Assembly (NCBI GenBank): GCA_041651995.1
Contig: JBAZID010000001.1
Coordinates: 310,001-374,000 of the forward strand
DNA length: 64,000 nt
From: Sulfuricella sp.
GTDB lineage: Bacteria > Pseudomonadota > Gammaproteobacteria > Burkholderiales > Sulfuricellaceae
Reading direction: 5' to 3'
Shown: positions 1 to 8,954 of the stretch, in pieces
Position numbering within the stretch: the first letter of the stretch is position 1
Layout of the letters: every line of letters begins with the position of its first letter
Position numbers and translations under genes: made by a program
The notes under the pieces: generated by a model
Database searches by the model: none
Seen by the model: the letters and a program-made list of their open reading frames with translations, nothing else
What the model was told of the DNA's origin: nothing

Positions 1-200
1 GGCAGCATGCCGTATTCCGCTGTCACCCAGCCCTGGCCCTTGCCGCGCAGAAAAGGCGGCACTTTCTCGTCGATGCTGGCGGTACAGATGACCTTGGTGT
101 CGCCGCACTCGATCAGCACCGAACCCTCGGCGTGCTTGGTGTAATTGCGGGTAATGGTGATGGCGCGCAACTGGTCGGCGCCTCGCTGGCTGGGTCGCAT
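1..200 (-). CDS. rph: Ribonuclease PH, N-terminal part (runs off the window)
   Basis: RNase PH is a phosphorolytic 3'-5' exoribonuclease that trims tRNA 3' ends. Reading the minus strand from the ATG at 200 gives a protein beginning [12 protein letters not shown], followed by the family blocks [21 protein letters not shown] and [13 protein letters not shown]. Only the first 66 or so residues are inside the window, so the catalytic part lies to the left. It is the last of three minus-strand genes (kinase, phosphatase, rph), an order often seen in Betaproteobacteria. Identification is from family knowledge and is firm. Confidence 0.93.
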   Translation of the reverse strand, partial: MRPSQRGADQLRAITITRNYTKHAEGSVLIECGDTKVICTASIDEKVPPFLRGKGQGWVTAEYGML

Positions 201-230
201 GGATTTTCCTGGTTTATCCTGTAAACGGCA

Positions 231-252
231 TTTCACCGCGAAGGCGGTGAAA
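231..252. other. Hairpin between the phosphatase gene and rph
   Basis: A perfect 9-bp inverted repeat (TTTCACCGC / GCGGTGAAA) with a 4-nt loop sits in the 67-bp gap. A T-rich run follows it only in the plus-strand sense. For the minus-strand genes it is therefore more likely an RNA-stabilising or attenuating hairpin than a simple terminator. Confidence 0.4.
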
Positions 253-267
253 AAGATTTTTATTGGT

Positions 268-1184
268 CTATTTTGAATATTTCTTGATGGCGAGCTGAAT
301 TTCGGCAATTGCTTTTTCGATATCGTCGTCGCTCACGAGGGTTTCGCCAGCCTTCGGACGGGGGGCATGCAAGGCATCGAGCTGGGTAGTAAAGCTGTCC
401 AGCGGCATCATTTCGGTGGACACGCCGCCCGCGGGCTGAGTAGCGCCCTTCCCGCCCCAGGCCATGGCAATGGCGGACAAATTGTCACCATCCTGCCCGC
501 CACGAAATTCGGCATGATCCATCAACTCCGGAATCGCCTGATCCAGCGAATAGGTGTTCAGAATGGAGCCAATCTCATTGCTGCTAAGAGAACCCCACAG
601 ACCATCCGAGCACAGCAGCAGAACATCGCCCGGCTCGACCGGCGTGCGCCTGGAGAGCTCCACCTCGGGTGGAATCATGCCGCCAAGGCAATTGTAGATC
701 TTGTTGCGCTCCGGGTGCGTGGTCATCTGGGCCTCGGTGATGAGCCCCTGCTCGAACATCTGCTGCACCCGGGAATGGTCCTGGGTACGCGTCACCAGCC
801 GCCCACGGCGGAAAAAATACAGGCGCGAATCACCGACATGGGCCCAGTAAGCCACATCACGCTGGATCACCACCGCCACGCAGGTGGTGCGCGGACTTTC
901 CAGCAATTCGTTCTCGGCGGAATAATCACAGATCGCCTCGTGCACGGCATGCATCGCCTGATCGAGGAAGAACAGCGGATCCCTGAGGGTAGGGTGGCCT
1001 GTTTCTGGAACATTTCAGCGATCAACTGCACCGTTATCTGAGCAGCGATCTCCCCATGGAAATGTCCACCCATGCCATCCGCCACCACCATCAACAGGGA
1101 TTCCTTGCTATAGGAATAGGCCACCCGGTCCTGATTGTATTTGCGTCCGCCTTGCCGGCTGGACTGGTAGATGGAGAACTTCAT
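268..1184 (-). pseudogene. PP2C-family Ser/Thr protein phosphatase, frameshifted
   Basis: PP2C phosphatases remove phosphate from Ser/Thr using two metal ions held by aspartates, and here the partner would be the adjacent kinase. The gene is split over two frames. The 5' part (1184 to about 996) encodes MKFSIYQSSRQGGRKYNQDR and VADGMGGHFHGE (motifs 1-2). The 3' part (about 985 to 268) encodes HVGDSRLYFF, LCSDGLWGSL and GDNLSAIAM (remaining metal-binding motifs). The break lies in a tandem AGGGT-AGGGT at 986-995. Removing one copy rejoins the frames as ATLRDPLFFLDQAMHAV with no lost residues, giving a normal length near 300 residues. This may be a recent slippage mutation or an assembly error. 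The start at 1184 lies 7 nt after the kinase stop, so the two genes are probably co-transcribed. Confidence 0.85.
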
Positions 1185-1191
1185 GGCGAAC

Positions 1192-2142
1192 TCAGAAGAG
1201 ATCCTTGTTCAGGGTGGCGCGAATGCTGCCCATCAGTGTTTTCTTGCGCGGCAGCTCCTCCAGCGGAACATCCTTGACCAATTCTCTCTGCAGGGCAAAC
1301 ACGCTCTGTGGCCGTTGCATGTAATCCAGTTGCAGGCACTGATCGATCAATTGCAGCAAAGCTTCCGAATATTCCCCTGGCCACAGCTTGACGGCGGGGG
1401 TCATCTTGTCGTCCTCCAATCGCGCATCGGCAGCCTGCGGCGCGAAACCGGCCATGCAGGCGAACATGCTGGCGCCGACACTGTAGATATCCGACCACGG
1501 CCCCAGACGCTCGCGATTCTTGTACTGCTCCGGCGCGGCAAAACCCGGCGTGTACATGGGCGAAAGCTTGTTTTTTTCGCTCGAAAGCGTCTGCCGTGCG
1601 GCGCCGAAATCGAGCAACACCGGCGAGCCATCAAGGCGCAGGTAAATATTGGCTGGCTTGATATCCAGGTGCAGAAGTTTGTGAGTATGCACTTCGCGCA
1701 AGCCATTGAGCAGCTGCGCGAATACACGGCGGATGAAGCTTTCCCGGATGAGTCCCTTGTGCTGCTGGATATGCTCCTGCATGGTCCTGCCACGCTCGTA
1801 CTGCATCACCATGTACACGGTTTCGTTGGCACGGAAGAAATTGGTCACGCGCACCACGTTGGGATGAGCAATCTTGGCCAGCGCGCGCCCTTCCTCAAAA
1901 AAACACTTCATGCCATAGCGGAAGGTATTGAGGTTATCCACCGAAGTGGCCTGCACGACCTCGCCCCCATCGCGCAAGGCCAGTCCGCTGGGCAGGTATT
2001 CCTTGATCGCCACCGGCGTGCCGGTTTCGTCATAAGCCAGGTAAACAATACTGAAGCCGCCGCCCGAAAGCTGCTTGGCGATACGGTAATTGAGTAGCTG
2101 CGTGCCCTCGGAGAGCGCTTGATTGATTTGTTGGGAGCTCAT
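1192..2142 (-). CDS. Hanks-type serine/threonine protein kinase
   Basis: Soluble 316-residue eukaryotic-like protein kinase. The glycine loop is LSGGGFSIVYLA and the ATP-binding lysine lies in VAIKEYLP. The catalytic loop is HLDIKPANIYL, with HLD instead of the usual HRD, so it is an RD-minus kinase. DFG is present in LLDFGAARQ and the APE-like motif in GFAAPEQY. No transmembrane segment, PASTA or FHA domain follows the kinase fold, unlike PknB. It is paired with the downstream PP2C gene, so the two probably formed a reversible phosphorylation switch. Because the phosphatase is frameshifted, the kinase may now act unopposed. Its substrate cannot be told from sequence. It diverges from yicC across a 72-bp intergenic region. 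Confidence 0.9.
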   Translation of the reverse strand: MSSQQINQALSEGTQLLNYRIAKQLSGGGFSIVYLAYDETGTPVAIKEYLPSGLALRDGGEVVQATSVDNLNTFRYGMKCFFEEGRALAKIAHPNVVRVTNFFRANETVYMVMQYERGRTMQEHIQQHKGLIRESFIRRVFAQLLNGLREVHTHKLLHLDIKPANIYLRLDGSPVLLDFGAARQTLSSEKNKLSPMYTPGFAAPEQYKNRERLGPWSDIYSVGASMFACMAGFAPQAADARLEDDKMTPAVKLWPGEYSEALLQLIDQCLQLDYMQRPQSVFALQRELVKDVPLEELPRKKTLMGSIRATLNKDLF

Positions 2143-2214
2143 TACGCTTACTATGATAATCTTTGCGCCATTTTACAATTGTTTAAACAAAGTAATGTAT
2201 TTTTTGGAGCACCC

Positions 2215-3081
2215 ATGATTTACAGCATGACCGGTTTCGCCGCAGTGAACCTTGAGCTACCCCAGGGCGCTCTGCACCTCGAACTGCGTGCCGTCAACCA
2301 TCGCTACCTTGAAGTAGCGTTCCGCATGGACGAAGTGTTCCGCCCGGCAGAATCCGCCATGCGCGAGGCCATTGCCAGTCTGCTCAAGCGAGGCAAAGCG
2401 GAATGCAGGCTGAACTTCACCCCCAGCACCGGCAGTCACAAGCCACTGGCGCTCAACGCAACACTGGCGCAGCAACTGGTCCAGCTTGGCCAGGCAGTGC
2501 AGGAACTTTCCCCGCACAGCTCGCCGCTCAGCGTGGCTGACATATTACGCTGGCCGGGCATCATGGAAGTGGAAGGCGTGCCCGCCGACGCCCTCCAGCA
2601 AGCGGCCATTACCCTGCTGCACCAAGCGCTGGGCGAATTCACCGCCACCCGTGGCCGCGAAGGGGAAAAACTCAAAGCCATGATCCTCGAACGCGCCGGA
2701 CAAATGGAAGCGCTGGTGGCCGAAGCTCTCCCCCACCTGCCCCGCCTGCGCGCCGCTTATCAGGAAAAGCTGTTAGCGCGCTTCAGGGAAGCCGCCGCCA
2801 GCCTGGATGAAGATCGCATCCGGCAGGAAATGGCGCTGTTTGCCCAGAAAATCGATATAGACGAGGAAGTTTCCCGCCTTCAGGCTCACTTGCAGGAAGT
2901 AAAGCGCATCCTCAATCAGAACGGCGCAGCAGGCAAGCGCCTGGATTTCATGATGCAGGAACTCAACCGCGAAGCCAACACCCTGGGCTCGAAATCCGTT
3001 GCCACGGAAACATCCAAATTATCGATGGAACTGAAAGTGCTGATCGAGCAGATGCGGGAGCAGATCCAAAACATTGAGTGA
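2215..3081 (+). CDS. yicC: YicC family endoribonuclease
   Basis: 288-residue YicC/YloC protein. It begins MIYSMTGFA, the family's hallmark N-terminus, and ends with the DUF1732 block containing REANTLGSKS. Family members are reported as endoribonucleases affecting small-RNA turnover and stationary-phase survival. An upstream in-frame ATG at 2119 exists, but the ATG at 2215 has a GGAG ribosome binding site about 6 nt upstream and matches the conserved start. It is divergent from the kinase gene. Its acidic, helical middle section is typical and nothing appears damaged. Confidence 0.93.
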   Translation: MIYSMTGFAAVNLELPQGALHLELRAVNHRYLEVAFRMDEVFRPAESAMREAIASLLKRGKAECRLNFTPSTGSHKPLALNATLAQQLVQLGQAVQELSPHSSPLSVADILRWPGIMEVEGVPADALQQAAITLLHQALGEFTATRGREGEKLKAMILERAGQMEALVAEALPHLPRLRAAYQEKLLARFREAAASLDEDRIRQEMALFAQKIDIDEEVSRLQAHLQEVKRILNQNGAAGKRLDFMMQELNREANTLGSKSVATETSKLSMELKVLIEQMREQIQNIE

Positions 3082-3152
3082 TGCCTCAATTGCATTCACG
3101 ATTTCCGGCGCACGGCGGCTATAGTTAATTCTGCCTTTAACAGAAAGTCAGC

Positions 3153-5366
3153 ATGAGAAAAACGCTACGCAAACACGCCATCCCCATCTCGCTGGGCATG
3201 CTGCTCCTGCTGGCATTCCTCCTGCATGCGGCAAAAACCATCGACATCCCGTTCATGCAGAACCTCGAGGCCATCAGCTACGATGCGCGCCTCCGCCTTA
3301 CCATGCCGCAAACGCTGGACCGGCGCATTGTGATTGTCGATATCGATGAAAAAAGCCTGGCCGAGGAAGGGCGCTGGCCCTGGGGCAGGGACAAACTGGC
3401 GGCCATGCTGGATCAGCTCTTCAAGCGCTACCAGGTAGCCGTCGTTGGCTTCGACGTGGTATTTGCGGAGAAGGATGACAGCTCGGGACTTGAAACGCTC
3501 GAACAGCTAGGCCGTAACGAGCTGAAGGAAATACCGCAGTTCCAGTCCCGGCTGGCGCAGTTGCGCCCGCAGTTGGATCATGATCGCCTTTTCACCCGGG
3601 CACTGGCTGAGCGCCCGGTGGTACTGGGCTATTATTTCACCAATTTCCGGGACAGGACATCCGGCGTGCTGCCCGATCCGGCATTTCCACCCGGCACCTT
3701 CAGCAACAGCAGTTCCACTTTCGTAGCCGCCGGCGGATATGGCGCCAATCTGCCGGAATTTCAGAACGCCGCGCACAATGCCGGGCATTTCAATCCACTC
3801 ACCGACTTTGACGGCGTCGCCCGGCGCGTGCCGATGCTGATCGAGCATGGCGGCGCTTACTACGAAGCCCTTTCCCTGGCCGTCATGCGCACGCTTTACG
3901 GCACGCCCCCGATTCAGGCCATGATCGAGCAGGACAGCGGCGGCGAAGCGCTGGAATGGCTGCGTGCCGGCAAGCTGAAAATCCCGGTGGACGAGAACGT
4001 CAGCGCGCTGGTCCCTTATCGCGGAAAACAGGGCGCCTATCCCTATGTTTCCGCCAGCGACGTGCTGCATGGCCGAGCCAGCGGCGAGACCATGGCCGGC
4101 GCCATCGTGCTGGTCGGCACGACGGCGCCAGGACTGATGGACTTGAGGTCCACGCCGGTCGGCGCCGTGTACCCGGGGGTGGAAGTTCACGCCAACCTGA
4201 TTGCCGGCATGCTGGATCACGATATCAAGGAAAAACCTCCTTACACCCAGGGTGCCGAATTCGCCCAGATGCTGCTGCTCGGCCTGCTGCTCGCCGTCCT
4301 GCTGCCCGCGCTCAATCCCGTCAAGGCCGCGCTGCTGGTGCTGGGCGCATTGCTGTGGGTCACGGGCAGCAATCTCGCGCTGTGGCAATACGCCAACCTG
4401 GTCATGCCGCTCGCGCCTACGGTCATCATGATCGCTGCACTGTTCGTGCTCGGCATGTCCTATGGCTTCTTTGTCGAGGCGCGCGCCAAGCGCCAGATTT
4501 CCGGGCTCTTCGGGCAATATGTGCCGCCGGAACTGGTGGACGAGATGAGCGACAACCCCGAGTCGTTCACCATGGAAGGCGAGACCCGGGAAATGACGGT
4601 GATGTTCGCGGATGTGCGCAATTTCACCAGCATCTCCGAGGGACTGGACCCGAAAACATTATCGAAATTCATGAACGACTATATGACACCGATGACGCGC
4701 GCCATTCATCAGCACCGCGGCACCATAGACAAATACATCGGCGACGCCATCATGGCATTCTGGGGCGCGCCGCTTGCGGACCCGGACCATGCGCGTCATG
4801 CCGTAAAGGCAGCACTGGAAATGCAGGAAACCCTCACGGCCTTGCGCCCGCAGTTTCTCGCCCGCGGCTGGCCGGAAATCCGTATCGGCATCGGCATCAA
4901 CACCGGGATGATGAGTGTGGGCAACATGGGTTCCGAGTTCCGCATGGCGTATACCGTCATGGGCGACGCAGTCAACCTGGGCTCGCGCCTGGAAGGTTTG
5001 ACCAAGGTTTACGGGGTAGGAATCCTGGTGAGCGAAGATACGAAAACATTGCTGCCGGACATTGCATTCCGTGAACTCGACAGGGTCAGGGTCAAGGGCA
5101 AGGATATCCCCATCAGCATCTATGAACCGCTCGGCCCGGCCGAAAAGATTACGTCATCAAAACAGGACGAACTTCAGCTATTCCGGAAGGCGATAGGCCA
5201 TTACCGCGCCCAGGAATGGGACATGGCGGAGGCCTGCCTGCGCAGCCTGCAACAGGCTGCGCCGCTTGATGCGGTGTACGCCCTGTATCAGCAACGTATT
5301 GCCCGGTTCCGCTCCAATCCGCCCGCTGCAGGCTGGGACGGCACGTTCGTATTCCTCCGGAAATAA
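3153..5366 (+). CDS. CHASE2-domain adenylate cyclase (class III)
   Basis: 737-residue membrane sensor. It has an N-terminal membrane anchor (about residues 12-28), a periplasmic CHASE2 domain (about 35-330), three closely spaced transmembrane helices (about 370-445) and a cytoplasmic class III cyclase domain (about 475-660). The metal-binding aspartates are in MFADVRNF (Asp487) and KYIGDAIM (Asp531). Lys527 in DKYIGD and Asp605 in TVMGDAVNL are the purine-selecting residues expected of an adenylate rather than a guanylate cyclase. A TPR-like tail of about 60 residues follows. It is the first of three same-strand genes (cyclase, TPR/beta-barrel protein, FecR-domain protein). This suggests an extracytoplasmic signal converted to cAMP, but the ligand is unknown. 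Confidence 0.92.
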   Translation: MRKTLRKHAIPISLGMLLLLAFLLHAAKTIDIPFMQNLEAISYDARLRLTMPQTLDRRIVIVDIDEKSLAEEGRWPWGRDKLAAMLDQLFKRYQVAVVGFDVVFAEKDDSSGLETLEQLGRNELKEIPQFQSRLAQLRPQLDHDRLFTRALAERPVVLGYYFTNFRDRTSGVLPDPAFPPGTFSNSSSTFVAAGGYGANLPEFQNAAHNAGHFNPLTDFDGVARRVPMLIEHGGAYYEALSLAVMRTLYGTPPIQAMIEQDSGGEALEWLRAGKLKIPVDENVSALVPYRGKQGAYPYVSASDVLHGRASGETMAGAIVLVGTTAPGLMDLRSTPVGAVYPGVEVHANLIAGMLDHDIKEKPPYTQGAEFAQMLLLGLLLAVLLPALNPVKAALLVLGALLWVTGSNLALWQYANLVMPLAPTVIMIAALFVLGMSYGFFVEARAKRQISGLFGQYVPPELVDEMSDNPESFTMEGETREMTVMFADVRNFTSISEGLDPKTLSKFMNDYMTPMTRAIHQHRGTIDKYIGDAIMAFWGAPLADPDHARHAVKAALEMQETLTALRPQFLARGWPEIRIGIGINTGMMSVGNMGSEFRMAYTVMGDAVNLGSRLEGLTKVYGVGILVSEDTKTLLPDIAFRELDRVRVKGKDIPISIYEPLGPAEKITSSKQDELQLFRKAIGHYRAQEWDMAEACLRSLQQAAPLDAVYALYQQRIARFRSNPPAAGWDGTFVFLRK

Positions 5367-5456
5367 AGGACGCATGGTGGGAAAACATGGAAACAGTCGA
5401 AAAAAAACCTCAAAATGGGTACGATCTCCCGCAACTGCCCGATTAACCATCTGTGA

Positions 5457-6821
5457 ATGTCAGGTCAAATGAAATATTCCATTTTTCACCGCATAGGCAA
5501 ACTGATAATCGGGATTACACTCTATTCCGCCAGCCACGCGATGGCGGCCCCGCCCGATATGATCAAGGCGCAGTCCTTGATGGCAGCGGGCCGGGCGGGA
5601 GATGCCTACGCCCTGCTTGCACCGGCGGAATTCGAAATGGCCGGCAAGGTGGACTACGATTATCTGCTCGGAACCGCGGCCCTCGACAGCGGCAGGCCTG
5701 ACAAGGCAACGCTGGCCTTCGAGCGGGTGCTGGCCGTGAACCCCAGCCACTACGGCGCCCGGCTGGATCTGGCGCGTGCCTACTACGCGCTGGGCGACCA
5801 TGAACGCGCCGGCACCGAATTTGGCCAGATCATGAAGCAAAACCCACCCGTGCTGGCCAGGACGATTATCGAGCAATACCTTGCCGCCATCGAAAACCAT
5901 CTCAATCCCCAGACCCGCTTTACCGGATATGTCGAAGCCGCCTTTGGCCATGACACCAACGTCAACGTGGCAAGCAGCAACAGCACCATGTACATCCCGA
6001 TCTTTGGCGCTTCATTTTCCCTGGTTTCCAGCAATCAGGCCACGCAGGATAACTATATGAGTTTCGGGGGTGGCGGCGAAGTGACCATCCCGGTGCGCCA
6101 GGGCCTGTCCCTGTTTGCTGGTCTGGAGGGCAAGAAACGCGAAAATTTCGAGCAGAACGGCTACAACACCAGCAGCATCGATGGCCGCATTGGCATGAAT
6201 ATCGGCGCAGACAAAAACGTGTTGCGCCTCGCCCTGCAGAAAGGCGGTTTTTATCTGGACGACCACTACAACCGCGACACCACTGGCCTGACGGGTGAAT
6301 GGCGCCATATTCCCGACCCGCGCAACCAGTTCAGCATCTTTGGGCAATACGCGCAGTTGCGTTATGACCGAGACAAGCTTGGCAATGACCTGTCGTCCAA
6401 TGATGTCGACCAGACCATCATTGGCGGAGGCTGGCTGCATGCCCTCGACGAGGGCGGGAGCAGCGTCCTGTTCGGCAGCCTCTATGCGGGCTCGGAACAC
6501 GCCGTTGAACAGATACAGCGCATCGACGGCGACCAGGATTTCGCCGGTTTTCGCGCCGGGGGGCAGACTCGCCTGAACGACAGCAGCAGCGTATTCGCCT
6601 CGGCCGGGTACAAATATGGCAGCTACAGCCGCCGCAACCTGCTGTTTCTGGACTACCGCCGCGACCATCAGTACGACCTGAATATAGGACTGAACTGGGT
6701 GCCCGTCAGGAACTGGACGGTACGCCCGCAGATCAGCTACACGCGCAACGAATCGACTATCGCCATGAATGATTATGACCGCACGGATATTTCCGCCACC
6801 GTGCGACATGACTTTAAATAG
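5457..6821 (+). CDS. Outer-membrane beta-barrel protein with N-terminal TPR region
   Basis: 454 residues from the ATG at 5457. An in-frame ATG at 5469 with AGGT just upstream is an equally good start. A signal peptide ends near SASHAMAAPP. Residues about 35-150 form tetratricopeptide-like helices (AGRAGDAYALL, GRPDKATLAFERVL, YYALGDHERAG). From about 165 onward, alternating polar/aromatic strands with many Gly and Tyr run to the C-terminus (SATVRHDFK), as in an outer-membrane barrel. The architecture resembles surface-lipoprotein assembly modifier (Slam/DUF560) proteins, but membership is inferred. It lies between the CHASE2 cyclase and a FecR-domain protein, probably in one operon. Its barrel may export or anchor the FecR protein, which is speculation from position. 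Confidence 0.7.
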   Translation: MSGQMKYSIFHRIGKLIIGITLYSASHAMAAPPDMIKAQSLMAAGRAGDAYALLAPAEFEMAGKVDYDYLLGTAALDSGRPDKATLAFERVLAVNPSHYGARLDLARAYYALGDHERAGTEFGQIMKQNPPVLARTIIEQYLAAIENHLNPQTRFTGYVEAAFGHDTNVNVASSNSTMYIPIFGASFSLVSSNQATQDNYMSFGGGGEVTIPVRQGLSLFAGLEGKKRENFEQNGYNTSSIDGRIGMNIGADKNVLRLALQKGGFYLDDHYNRDTTGLTGEWRHIPDPRNQFSIFGQYAQLRYDRDKLGNDLSSNDVDQTIIGGGWLHALDEGGSSVLFGSLYAGSEHAVEQIQRIDGDQDFAGFRAGGQTRLNDSSSVFASAGYKYGSYSRRNLLFLDYRRDHQYDLNIGLNWVPVRNWTVRPQISYTRNESTIAMNDYDRTDISATVRHDFK

Positions 6822-6849
6822 CAAACCAAGCGACTGGACGACAAACACC

Positions 6850-8505
6850 ATGAAAAAACTCAATCCGCCTGCGTGGCAACGGCTTTGCTTCCTGGCGCCG
6901 GCACTTCTTCTGCCTGTATTGTCGAACACGGCCTGGGCGTCGGCAGGTCAATTCCAGTTTGTCAGCGGCAATGTGCGCATCGTTGCGGCAGATGGCCACG
7001 AACGTCAGGCGCAAAAAGGCGGGGAAATCAATGAAGGCGAATCCATCATTTCCGCCAGGGGCGCGGCGGCGCAATTGCGCATGACGGATGGCGGCATTGT
7101 TGCGATCCGTCAGGACACCCGGATGCGCATCGATGAATACAAATTCAATGGCCAGGAGGACGGCAGCGAGCGGAGCTTCTTTTCGCTGGTCAAGGGGGGA
7201 TTCCGTTCCATCACCGGCACAGTCGGCAAGCTGCACAAGGAAAATTACCATATCAAGACGCCATCTGCCACCATCGGCATCCGCGGCACGGATAGCGAAA
7301 CCATCCACATCACAACGGCTGGCGAACAACTTTCCACCGTGCCGGCAGGCACCTACAACCGGGTCAACACCGGAGCAACCGTCGTAAACGGGACGGTGAC
7401 ATTCCCCAATCAGGTGGCCTATGCACCGAGTCTGAACACCCCGGGGGTCCTGCTGCCGCAAATGCCACCCATTTTTGAGCCGCCCAAAGCGCCACAAGCC
7501 GCAACAACGAGCAGCCAGCAACCAGAAAGTGCGGGCGATGCCGCAACCAGCACGACAACAGCCACGGAAGCCACCCCGCCCCCGCCGGATAAGTTAACGG
7601 CAATAGCAGGCGTCGTATTGCCCCCGCCGCCCGAACCGACCACCACACTGGTCGGATCTCCTGGCGCGGTTGTTTCATCCAGCGGCATTTATACAGCGCC
7701 ATATGGCTATGGCGGTGTAGGGACAGACATCAGCTGGCGCACGGAATGCCTTACCGCAGGCAGCTGCTACACGGGATGGATGAGTGGCGGAGGTTCCATG
7801 GTGCTGGAGCCCAATACCAGCCGCACCATCCTGCTCGACAGCAGCGGTCTTCCGGTGCTGATTGCGGAAAGCGACACTTCCGGCAGCATGCAATACACCT
7901 CCGGCACGGCATCCCTGCTCGATTTCGGACAAGCAGCCGCGGCTGGCACCACCGTCCGATGGGGAAGATATGTGGGAAGCGATTCGTTCATCGACAACAA
8001 CGGCACACGCGATCCGCTGGTCATGAACCTGATGTGGGCAGACAATGCACTCACCTACGCCCAGGCACAAGCCGCCCTGACAAGCGCCCTCACCCTTAAT
8101 CTTGTGCCCGGGGCAGGCACTGTCAGCGACGAATTGAACAATGTGTATCATCTGGCGAACGGCAGCCTGCTGGTCAGTGCGGGTGGCGCGAGCATTACGC
8201 TGAATGTCACCACGGATACGGTTGCCAGCCGCTCCTGGGATCTGACTTACCAGAGCACCGCAAGCGCACTGTCCCAGTTCTACCAGGAATCGTCCACCAC
8301 GGGGCCGGGCGGCCTTCCTCTGGTCAATGGCTCAATCAAGGTCAATGGCGCGATTGTTCCGACAACCGTCACGGGGCAAGCCAGCGGCGTATTCATCGGA
8401 AGCGCTGCCACCGGAGCCCTGACCACATTCTCCGCAAATGCAGCGCCTGCCACCGCGCTGCCATCAGGCGCGGCCCTGTCGGGAACCGCCCTGCTGATTC
8501 AGTAA
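6850..8505 (+). CDS. Secreted FecR-domain protein
   Basis: 551 residues from the ATG at 6850. Upstream in-frame ATGs at 6769 and 6808 overlap the preceding gene and lack a signal peptide behind them. A signal peptide (hydrophobic FLAPALLLPVLSNTAWA) precedes a FecR/PF04773 domain at about residues 35-160, with GNVRIVAADG, INEGESIISA, LVKGGFRSITG and TPSATIGIRGTD. A Pro/Ala/Thr-rich linker (about 205-275, with PPPP runs) leads to a Gly/Ser/Thr-rich C-terminal half of beta-strand character without a recognisable domain. This is not the classical FecR anti-sigma factor, as there is no inner-membrane helix and no sigma gene beside it. It is an exported protein of the kind often found next to CHASE2 cyclases. 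Confidence 0.82.
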   Translation: MKKLNPPAWQRLCFLAPALLLPVLSNTAWASAGQFQFVSGNVRIVAADGHERQAQKGGEINEGESIISARGAAAQLRMTDGGIVAIRQDTRMRIDEYKFNGQEDGSERSFFSLVKGGFRSITGTVGKLHKENYHIKTPSATIGIRGTDSETIHITTAGEQLSTVPAGTYNRVNTGATVVNGTVTFPNQVAYAPSLNTPGVLLPQMPPIFEPPKAPQAATTSSQQPESAGDAATSTTTATEATPPPPDKLTAIAGVVLPPPPEPTTTLVGSPGAVVSSSGIYTAPYGYGGVGTDISWRTECLTAGSCYTGWMSGGGSMVLEPNTSRTILLDSSGLPVLIAESDTSGSMQYTSGTASLLDFGQAAAAGTTVRWGRYVGSDSFIDNNGTRDPLVMNLMWADNALTYAQAQAALTSALTLNLVPGAGTVSDELNNVYHLANGSLLVSAGGASITLNVTTDTVASRSWDLTYQSTASALSQFYQESSTTGPGGLPLVNGSIKVNGAIVPTTVTGQASGVFIGSAATGALTTFSANAAPATALPSGAALSGTALLIQ

Positions 8506-8954
8506 GCTCCAGGGAAACACTGAATGGCAATTCAAGACGGCTCGCGATAAGCGGCGTTATTCACGCCAGAAAGTTGAGTATTGTCAATATAATGAAGTTT
8601 CAGTAATATCCCCCCCCACTTAAAAACAATGGTTTCCCCCATGGAACCGCATGATTTAACCTATAAAAAGCAGTTAACCACGGAGGGCACAGAGAACACG
8701 GAGTAAAAACCATAGATTGCATGATGTTTGGCATTCACCCGATGGGTGACCGCAAACCGCCTTTCTCCGTGTTCTCTGTGCCCTCCGTGGTTATCGAACT
8801 GAGGTTTCTAGGTTTAATCATTACCTGCTGCCGCCTGTTGTGCAGGCCGCTTCTGGCCAGAATCCACTCAATTCCATTATTTCTTCAACCCGCAACGCTC
8901 TTTGAACGGAACGTGGCATTGCCCTCGTTACGCAAACCTTTATAGACCCGAGCC
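8506..8954. other. Intergenic region with a long perfect inverted repeat
   Basis: This 449-bp gap holds no convincing gene. An open frame at 8721-8945 runs through the repeat arm and has no protein-like composition. The main content is the inverted repeat annotated separately at 8676-8792. A C8 run lies near 8610. No clear promoter for the downstream chemoreceptor gene was recognised. Confidence 0.6.
8676..8792. repeat. Dispersed ACCACGGAG-type inverted repeat, copy 1
   Basis: Perfect 28-bp arms at 8676-8703 and 8765-8792 surround a 61-bp centre. Each arm is built from an internally repetitive unit (ACCACGGAGG, then CACAGAG, then ACACGGAG). Related but not identical copies lie at 21831-21953 and 24672-24739, always between genes. 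The structure could fold into a very stable RNA stem or a DNA cruciform. Confidence 0.8.

Noticed and set aside
8721..8945. 74-codon open frame
   Set aside because: It runs through the arm of the inverted repeat and has no conserved motif or ribosome site.
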